The position numbers and the translations under genes are program-made. Below are positions 6,770 to 10,580 of a stretch of DNA of 10,580 nt, in pieces; the stretch's first letter is position 1, and every line of letters starts with the position of its first letter. The DNA lies in the NCBI GenBank assembly GCA_043746635.1, contig JAYTQQ010000214.1:1-10580 (forward strand), in the 5' to 3' direction. The DNA comes from JAYTQQ01 sp043746635. GTDB lineage: Bacteria > Bdellovibrionota > Bdellovibrionia > Bdellovibrionales > JAMPXM01. The notes under the pieces were generated by a model. It was not told the origin of the DNA. It did no database searches and saw only the letters and a list, made by a program, of their open reading frames with translations.

Positions 6770-7498
6770 CTATCGAGAGGTCACGATCCCAGATGCCCCC
6801 GGTGGCGGATGCGGAACTAATTTCTCTTGACGCTCGGCCACCCGCACGACATCTGCAGGTGCTTCAACTTCTCGAAGGAGCATCACCACTCCGGTAAGAG
6901 CGCGAGCCCGAGAAACAATTGCGGCCGCAGTTAAAACCAAAACCCGAAAATCAAAGACAAAACCCTGATGTTCGATCGACAGCAAAGCAAGCCGGCTTTT
7001 CCAAGGGCGAATGAGCTGATTATAATCTAAATCCGGATCTGTTGAATCTTTGAGAATATCGCCTTCGTCGGCGAAAACAATCGAAGCGAGATCTGTAACG
7101 CCGGGACGAACGCTTAAGAGCTCACGCTCGACCGAAGTGTAAATATCGGTATCGCGCTTCACATTCGGGCGAGGTCCTACCAAACTCATGTCACCTAAAA
7201 ACACATTGATCAATTGAGTGAGCTCATCGAGTTTATATCTGCGAATGAAATGCCCGAGCTTCGTGATTCTGCGGTCATTTGTGCCCGTCGAGTCGACTCC
7301 ACTTTTGTCAGCGTTGATGACCATCGAGCGCATCTTGTACATTTTGAAAATTCTGTCGCCGAGACCTACTCGCGGAGCCACGTACAAGGGCGAATGATAA
7401 TCTTGTAGCCAAACCATAATTGCGACCGGCACGAGGAGCGGGCTCAATAAAATCAAACCAATCGCAGAAGCAAGAAAATCAAAAGTTCGCTTGAGCAT
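6770..7498 (-). CDS. Initiating polyprenyl-phosphate sugar-1-phosphate transferase (bacterial sugar transferase, monotopic PGT type)
   Basis: The 242-residue protein belongs to the WcaJ/PglC bacterial sugar transferase family, which starts glycan synthesis by moving a sugar-1-phosphate from a nucleotide sugar to undecaprenyl phosphate. It begins with KRTFDF and one hydrophobic helix (about 8-31) containing the SPLLVP bend that makes a re-entrant membrane anchor. It continues with KMYKMRSM (52-59), the catalytic Asp91-Glu92 dyad in KLDELTQLINVFLGDMSLVGPRP (89-111), and RPGVTDLASIVF (131-142). It lacks the four N-terminal helices of full-length WcaJ. The last 45 or so residues are a Pro/Val-rich tail longer than in PglC, with a second moderately hydrophobic stretch before it. 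The ATG lies one base after the stop of the DegT gene, with only a weak Shine-Dalgarno, so expression probably depends on coupling. The sugar it transfers cannot be told. Confidence 0.92.
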   Translation of the reverse strand: MLKRTFDFLASAIGLILLSPLLVPVAIMVWLQDYHSPLYVAPRVGLGDRIFKMYKMRSMVINADKSGVDSTGTNDRRITKLGHFIRRYKLDELTQLINVFLGDMSLVGPRPNVKRDTDIYTSVERELLSVRPGVTDLASIVFADEGDILKDSTDPDLDYNQLIRPWKSRLALLSIEHQGFVFDFRVLVLTAAAIVSRARALTGVVMLLREVEAPADVVRVAERQEKLVPHPPPGASGIVTSR

Positions 7499-7499
7499 C

Positions 7500-8648
7500 T
7501 TAACTACGTCCGTAAAACATGCGTACCGAATGAATTATGAAGGCCACATCGTCATCGCTCACGAACATATTAATCGGAAGCATCAACGAACGCGCCATCA
7601 CTCTTTCGGTCACCGGCAACGACTGCGAAAATCCTAGCTCTTTAAATTGGTGAACGCCTTTGCCACCCCATTGAATCAACGTGCCGATGCCGCGACTTGC
7701 CAAAAATGTTTTGAGTTCATCGCGACGCTCAAACTCCACCTCGTAGTTTTGGTAAATATCAAAGTGATCAGCATTCAACTCCGGCGCTGGAGGCAATAAA
7801 ATTTCCGGAACTGAAGACAAACCTTCTTGATACAACGACGCAATTTCGCGACGACGCTTCATCACTTTGGGATAATGTTTTAACTGCGCATCGAGAACGG
7901 CCGCGTGTAAATTATCGAGGCGAGAATTCAAACCCCACGCGACGACGACTCCCGTTTTTGGATCACGACCATGTTCACGTAAGAGCATCATCTGATGGGC
8001 CATTTCGTCGTCGTTCGTGAGGATTGCTCCTCCGTCGCCGAAACATCCGAGAACTTTTGCCGGATAAAAACTAATCATGCCGGCTTTGCCGAAAGATCCT
8101 GCGACACGACCTTTGAATTTTGAACCGAGTGCTTGAGCCGAATCTTCGATGATTTCAACTTTATGTTTACGCGCGATTTCGCCGATGGCGTCCATGTCGG
8201 CAGTGCGACCATTGAGTTGCACCGGCATCAAGAATCGTGTTTTTGCGGTGACCGCCGCAGACATCGCTGCTGGCGAAACCATGTGATCATCTTGGCAATC
8301 AACCAACACTGGAACTCCGCCACACATTTTAACCGCCGCTGCTGTCGCGATAAAAGTGTGCGAAGGTAAAATCACTTCGTCGCCTTCGCGAATGCCCGCC
8401 GCTTTCAGAGCGATGATCAAAGCGTCAGTGCCGTTTGCGACTCCGATGGCGTGTTTGACTCCGAGAAAGCTTGCTAAGTTTTTTTCGAACTCGACCAAAT
8501 CTTTTTGTAAGATGAAGGCACCGCGAGACAAAACATCTTCTATTCGGGCGCGAACATCGGCTTCATTTTGCTTGATGAGCGCTGAGTAGCGAAAAAATGG
8601 GATATCTCGTTTTTGATCTTCTAGAAAGCTGGGTGATTGACTTGCCAT
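7500..8648 (-). CDS. DegT/DnrJ/EryC1/StrS family sugar aminotransferase
   Basis: This 382-residue PLP enzyme adds an amino group to a keto sugar nucleotide, usually from glutamate. Signatures are the N-terminal PFFRYSAL (17-24), SRGAFILQKDLVEFE (41-55), ANGTDAL (71-77) for phosphate binding, EGDEVILPSHTFIATA (88-103), EDSAQALGS with Asp169 (168-176), and SFYPAKVLGCFGDGGAI with the PLP lysine Lys198 (193-209). Length and motif order match the family throughout. A GGAGG four bases before the ATG supports the start. It is the first gene of a two-gene leftward operon with the initiating sugar transferase, which suggests that the first sugar or a backbone sugar is amino-substituted. The Gfo/Idh dehydrogenase at 2823-3797 could supply the keto sugar. 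Position of amination (C3 or C4) is not decided by these motifs. Confidence 0.94.
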   Translation of the reverse strand: MASQSPSFLEDQKRDIPFFRYSALIKQNEADVRARIEDVLSRGAFILQKDLVEFEKNLASFLGVKHAIGVANGTDALIIALKAAGIREGDEVILPSHTFIATAAAVKMCGGVPVLVDCQDDHMVSPAAMSAAVTAKTRFLMPVQLNGRTADMDAIGEIARKHKVEIIEDSAQALGSKFKGRVAGSFGKAGMISFYPAKVLGCFGDGGAILTNDDEMAHQMMLLREHGRDPKTGVVVAWGLNSRLDNLHAAVLDAQLKHYPKVMKRRREIASLYQEGLSSVPEILLPPAPELNADHFDIYQNYEVEFERRDELKTFLASRGIGTLIQWGGKGVHQFKELGFSQSLPVTERVMARSLMLPINMFVSDDDVAFIIHSVRMFYGRS

Positions 8649-8651
8649 AAT
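8643..8651 (+). promoter_or_regulatory. Candidate extended -10 promoter for the SIS isomerase operon
   Basis: TGCCATAAT matches the extended -10 form TGnTATAAT at all but one position of the hexamer. It would start RNA near 8658, about 57 bases before the isomerase ATG. No -35 at the right distance is seen. It overlaps the start codon of the divergent aminotransferase gene. This is a prediction from motif only. Confidence 0.3.
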
Positions 8652-8662
8652 GCCTCCGGCAG

Positions 8663-8692
8663 ATTATCTGAAACGAAGATATCGCATGGCAA
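8663..8692 (-). promoter_or_regulatory. Candidate promoter for the DegT aminotransferase/sugar transferase operon
   Basis: Leftward, TTGCCA (8692-8687) and GATAAT (8668-8663) each match the sigma-70 consensus at five of six bases and are 18 bases apart. The expected RNA start, near 8656, would cut into the GGAGG at 8657-8653. Either the start lies a little earlier or this site is a coincidence. Confidence 0.3.
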
Positions 8693-8714
8693 GTCTTCGC
8701 CGCAAGGAGAATCG

Positions 8715-9323
8715 ATGAATCAAGATCCACGTCATCTCAACAAGACTTTCTCGACCGACTCGATTCAATCTTACCTCAAAGATTATGTGCTTAATTTGCA
8801 ACAGGTCTTAACTGAAGTCGATGCTCAGCAGTTCGAAAAAGTTTTGGAAAAGCTCAAAGAAGTTACCGCTGCCGGCAAAAGGGTTTACGTTTGCGGAAAC
8901 GGCGGATCTGCCGCAATCGCCGACCATCTGTGCTGTGATTGGTCAAAAGGCACCTACTTCAAAAATCAGCCCACACTTAAGACTGAATCTCTCATCGCTA
9001 ACACGGCACTTTTCACCGCCTGCGCCAACGACTTTGGATACGACAAATCTTTTTCAACCCAGGTCGAAATGTTTGGCGAAAAAGGTGATGTTTTACTAGC
9101 GATTTCTTCAAGTGGAAACAGCCCCAATATCCTCGAAGCGGTCAAAGCCGCGAAAGAAAAAGGCATGACCGCGATTGGCCTCTGTGGATTCAGCGGCGGA
9201 AAACTTAAAACAGAAGCCGATCTTTGCCTGCACGTGGCGTTTGATAATTACGGCCTCGTTGAAGACGCTCACCAAATTCTCATGCACGTTCTTGCGCAAT
9301 TTTTCACCCTAGGAAGAAAGTAG
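8715..9323 (+). CDS. SIS-domain phosphosugar isomerase, GmhA-like (phosphoheptose isomerase family)
   Basis: The 202-residue protein has the sugar isomerase fold of GmhA, which turns sedoheptulose 7-phosphate into D-glycero-D-manno-heptose 7-phosphate in the cytoplasm. It shows YVCGNGGSAA (58-67) and ISSSGNSPN (130-138), both phosphate-binding loops, and LVEDAHQILMHVLAQ (181-195), where Glu183 and His186 line up with the QEIH segment carrying the catalytic His180 of E. coli GmhA. By my hand alignment to E. coli GmhA, the catalytic Glu65 is replaced by Asp75 in CCDWSKGT, so this may be a paralogous subgroup with another substrate. The ATG at 8715 is chosen because AAGGAG ends five bases before it; the frame runs open to a TTG at 8637, but that part lies in the divergent promoter region. 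It heads an operon with the GT2 one base downstream. The split transketolase nearby could supply its substrate. Confidence 0.88.
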   Translation: MNQDPRHLNKTFSTDSIQSYLKDYVLNLQQVLTEVDAQQFEKVLEKLKEVTAAGKRVYVCGNGGSAAIADHLCCDWSKGTYFKNQPTLKTESLIANTALFTACANDFGYDKSFSTQVEMFGEKGDVLLAISSSGNSPNILEAVKAAKEKGMTAIGLCGFSGGKLKTEADLCLHVAFDNYGLVEDAHQILMHVLAQFFTLGRK

Positions 9324-9324
9324 C

Positions 9325-10161
9325 GTGCCGAGAAATTCCGAAAAACCTCAGCTCATTCACTTCTGCGTTTTGTATGGTGATTCAAAACATCTGCTGAAAT
9401 TTTTTGAGAGCTACGCCAAACAAGATTTTGATTTCACAACTTGGAAAGTCAAACTCGTCCTCATCAACAATAATAGCGAAAAGAGTGCGAAGCCAGCCGA
9501 CTTCAAATTCCCGCAAGGTATCGAGTACGAGGTTCTCACTCCGGGCAAAAATCTTGGTTATTTCGGAGCCGCGCAAATGGCTTTGCAGCAATTTCCTCAC
9601 TCGCAATGGACGATCGTTTCAAACACCGATCTCGAATTCGCCACTCCCAATTTTTTCTCGGTCTTAAAAGATTTCAAGTCCACTCCTGATGTCGGAGTTG
9701 TCGCTCCCGAAATTATTTCGGACCTCACGGGGCGTGACCAAAATCCTTATATGAAAGAGCGACCGTCAGCTCGTAAGATGCGTTTCTTAAAATATATGTT
9801 TTCGACAGATTTGAGCTCGGTGATTTACCAAAGGCTCTCTGCAAGTAAGAAAACTTTTCGAACTCCAACCAAGAAGGCTGCGGCCCGTCATGCCCAAGCA
9901 ATCTACGCTCCGCACGGATCTTTTCTGCTCTTTCACCAAAATTACTTCGTCAAAGGACTCGATTTCGAGCATCCACCCTTTTTGTTCGGCGAAGAAATTA
10001 CGGTCGCCGAGAATCTGAAGGCTGCGAGACTGATTGCTCTGTACGATCCGGCGCTTAAAATTCGTCACCAGGAGCACCAGGCGACAGGCCGTATTCCCGA
10101 CAAACGCATGCGGGGATTCATTAAAGCTGCGAGCCACTATATTGCCGATCGCTACTTTTAG
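9325..10161 (+). CDS. Family 2 glycosyltransferase, rhamnosyltransferase-like
   Basis: This 278-residue protein is a soluble or peripheral GT2 of the type that adds rhamnose or similar sugars to O-antigens. Visible are VLINNNSEK (45-53), the donor loop NLGYFGAAQMAL (76-87), SNTDLEF (99-105) with an N-x-D form of the DxD motif, APHGSFLLF (195-203), and the acceptor/catalytic stretch PPFLFGEEITVAE (217-229) with Glu223/Glu224. The HQEHQATG near 248-255 is also typical. No membrane segment is seen. The gene starts with GTG one base after the isomerase stop, with an AGGAAGAAAG purine stretch upstream, so it is probably coupled to that gene. Its TAG stop overlaps the stop of the leftward HTH gene by four bases. 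Linkage and sugar cannot be inferred. Confidence 0.87.
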   Translation: MPRNSEKPQLIHFCVLYGDSKHLLKFFESYAKQDFDFTTWKVKLVLINNNSEKSAKPADFKFPQGIEYEVLTPGKNLGYFGAAQMALQQFPHSQWTIVSNTDLEFATPNFFSVLKDFKSTPDVGVVAPEIISDLTGRDQNPYMKERPSARKMRFLKYMFSTDLSSVIYQRLSASKKTFRTPTKKAAARHAQAIYAPHGSFLLFHQNYFVKGLDFEHPPFLFGEEITVAENLKAARLIALYDPALKIRHQEHQATGRIPDKRMRGFIKAASHYIADRYF

Positions 10162-10487
10162 GCAGATTTTTTAAATGAGGTCATGATTTTACAAAGTGTA
10201 TCCAGCGATGGATTTCCGTCGTTGCTAATCGCCTCATAAACGACGGTTCGACTGAGTCCTGTGCGTTTACAAACTTCTAAAACTTTATGCGCCCGAACGT
10301 AACCAGAAAGAATCTCAACGAATGCTTCTTTATCGCCATCCATGAGTGTCTCAAACAGCGCTTTCTTAATCTCTTTATGATTTTTAAAGATTAATGACGG
10401 ATCGTGACTCGAAAGCTCCAAACCATCCATCTTCATGAATTTTTGAGGCTGCTTTTTGAGCTTTTTTGATGTCTTTGCCTTGTCCAT
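10158..10487 (-). CDS. HTH protein of the addiction-module antidote (HigA-like, TIGR02684-type) group, apparently without a partner in the window
   Basis: The 109-residue protein has a lysine-rich N-terminus (1-18), then DPSLIFKNHKEIKKALFETLMDGD (29-52) and a helix-turn-helix at about 65-104 reading VRAHKVLEVCKRTGLSRTVVYEAISNDGNPSLDTLCKIM. This closely follows the pattern of the 'putative addiction module antidote' family (…GlsRe.lY.alS.dGNPtldTl.kvl…), which binds DNA and usually follows a RelE/HigB-like toxin gene. No toxin is recognisable in the 93 bases upstream, so the partner is either outside the window or absent. The N-terminus is about 20 residues longer than I expect, and no Shine-Dalgarno precedes the ATG; a later ATG, such as Met18 or Met20, is possible. 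A candidate promoter and operator lie just upstream. The gene is not obviously part of the sugar locus but may mark its boundary. Confidence 0.75.
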   Translation of the reverse strand: MDKAKTSKKLKKQPQKFMKMDGLELSSHDPSLIFKNHKEIKKALFETLMDGDKEAFVEILSGYVRAHKVLEVCKRTGLSRTVVYEAISNDGNPSLDTLCKIMTSFKKSA

Positions 10488-10499
10488 CTAATTGCCATA

Positions 10500-10517
10500 T
10501 GTACGCTAAACCGTACA
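10500..10517. promoter_or_regulatory. Perfect 6-6-6 inverted repeat, candidate operator of the HTH gene
   Basis: TGTACG (10500-10505) and CGTACA (10512-10517) are exact reverse complements separated by six bases. The site lies 12 to 30 bases before the ATG of the HTH gene and covers the expected RNA start. This is the usual place for autorepression by a dimeric HTH antitoxin-type protein. The repeat is seen directly; its binding by the neighbouring protein is inferred. Confidence 0.5.
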
Positions 10518-10545
10518 AAATATCAATGTTAATTAGCTTGTGCAA
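10517..10545 (-). promoter_or_regulatory. Candidate sigma-70-like promoter of the HTH gene
   Basis: Leftward, TTGCAC (10545-10540) and TATTTT (10522-10517) are separated by the ideal 17 bases, in an AT-rich stretch. RNA would start near 10510, inside the inverted repeat, leaving about 22 bases of leader. The match to consensus is only moderate. Confidence 0.35.
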
Positions 10546-10580
10546 CAAGAAAAGCTCTCTTTCGTTCGCCAAAGCCGGCC

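Noticed and set aside
8637..8714. N-terminal extension of the SIS isomerase to the TTG at 8637.
   Set aside because: The extension has no ribosome binding site and overlaps the divergent gene's start, whereas the ATG at 8715 has AAGGAG five bases upstream and gives a normal GmhA-like length.
10384..10572. Leftward frame overlapping the start of the HTH gene, with a GQGKDIKKAQ segment recalling the C-terminus of TIGR02683-type toxins (GGDKxxQxxDIxxAK).
   Set aside because: It overlaps the HTH coding sequence by over 100 bases, covers the promoter and inverted repeat, starts with TTG without a ribosome binding site, and the rest shows no toxin pattern. The likeness probably comes from Lys-rich codons read in another frame.
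10525..10580. Rightward ATG at 10525 open to the window edge.
   Set aside because: Only 18 codons, no ribosome binding site, and no recognisable sequence; it cannot be told from chance.
1..10580. Insertion sequences, CRISPR arrays, tRNA/rRNA genes and long direct repeats.
   Set aside because: Reading both strands I saw no transposase motifs, repeat-spacer pattern, tRNA-like cloverleaf or rRNA segments; nearly all of the window is taken by coding sequence.

Overview
The window looks like a chromosomal surface-polysaccharide (O-antigen, capsule or exopolysaccharide) locus of a Gram-negative bacterium. It has ten complete genes for sugar-nucleotide modification and glycan assembly, then one small regulator-like gene at the right edge. 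Base composition is moderate, near 45-50% GC by eye. Gene density is high, with coupled ATGA/GTGA/TTGA junctions. The style would fit a Bdellovibrio-like or other former deltaproteobacterial genome, but no marker gene proves a lineage and this is a guess.

The layout is a series of back-to-back transcription units. (A) Leftward, 3797 to 85: a Gfo/Idh/MocA sugar dehydrogenase, a dolichyl-phosphate-glucose-synthase-like GT2, an FAD-dependent oxidoreductase of the DAO type, and a GtrB/ArnC-like GT2 with two C-terminal membrane helices. Every junction overlaps. (B) Rightward, 3944 to 6743: a class V (cysteine-desulfurase-fold) aminotransferase, then a transketolase split into N-terminal and C-terminal subunits, again with 4-base overlaps. 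(C) Leftward, 8648 to 6770: a DegT/DnrJ/EryC1 sugar aminotransferase and an initiating polyprenyl-phosphate sugar-phosphate transferase. (D) Rightward, 8715 to 10161: a GmhA-like SIS isomerase and a rhamnosyltransferase-like GT2. (E) Leftward, 10487 to 10158: a HigA-like/addiction-module-antidote-like HTH protein, with a perfect 6-6-6 inverted repeat in its putative promoter.

Taken together, the membrane sugar-phosphate transferase (C) would load the first sugar on the lipid carrier, and the GT2 enzymes would extend or decorate the glycan. The dehydrogenase, two PLP enzymes, FAD oxidoreductase, split transketolase and SIS isomerase would make one or more unusual sugars. Transketolase can make sedoheptulose 7-phosphate, which is the substrate of true GmhA enzymes, so a heptose or other chain-extended (amino)sugar is a reasonable hypothesis. 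A Gfo/Idh dehydrogenase with a DegT aminotransferase is the usual pair for 3-amino sugars, and split transketolases also occur beside such pairs in ansamycin (AHBA/kanosamine) clusters. Which product is made cannot be read from the sequence.

The most interesting points are the split transketolase/class V aminotransferase operon inside a glycan locus, a GtrB-like glycosyltransferase whose DxD metal motif is replaced (Phe-His-Ala), an FAD enzyme sandwiched between two polyprenyl-phosphate-type glycosyltransferases, and the palindrome upstream of the orphan antitoxin-like gene.
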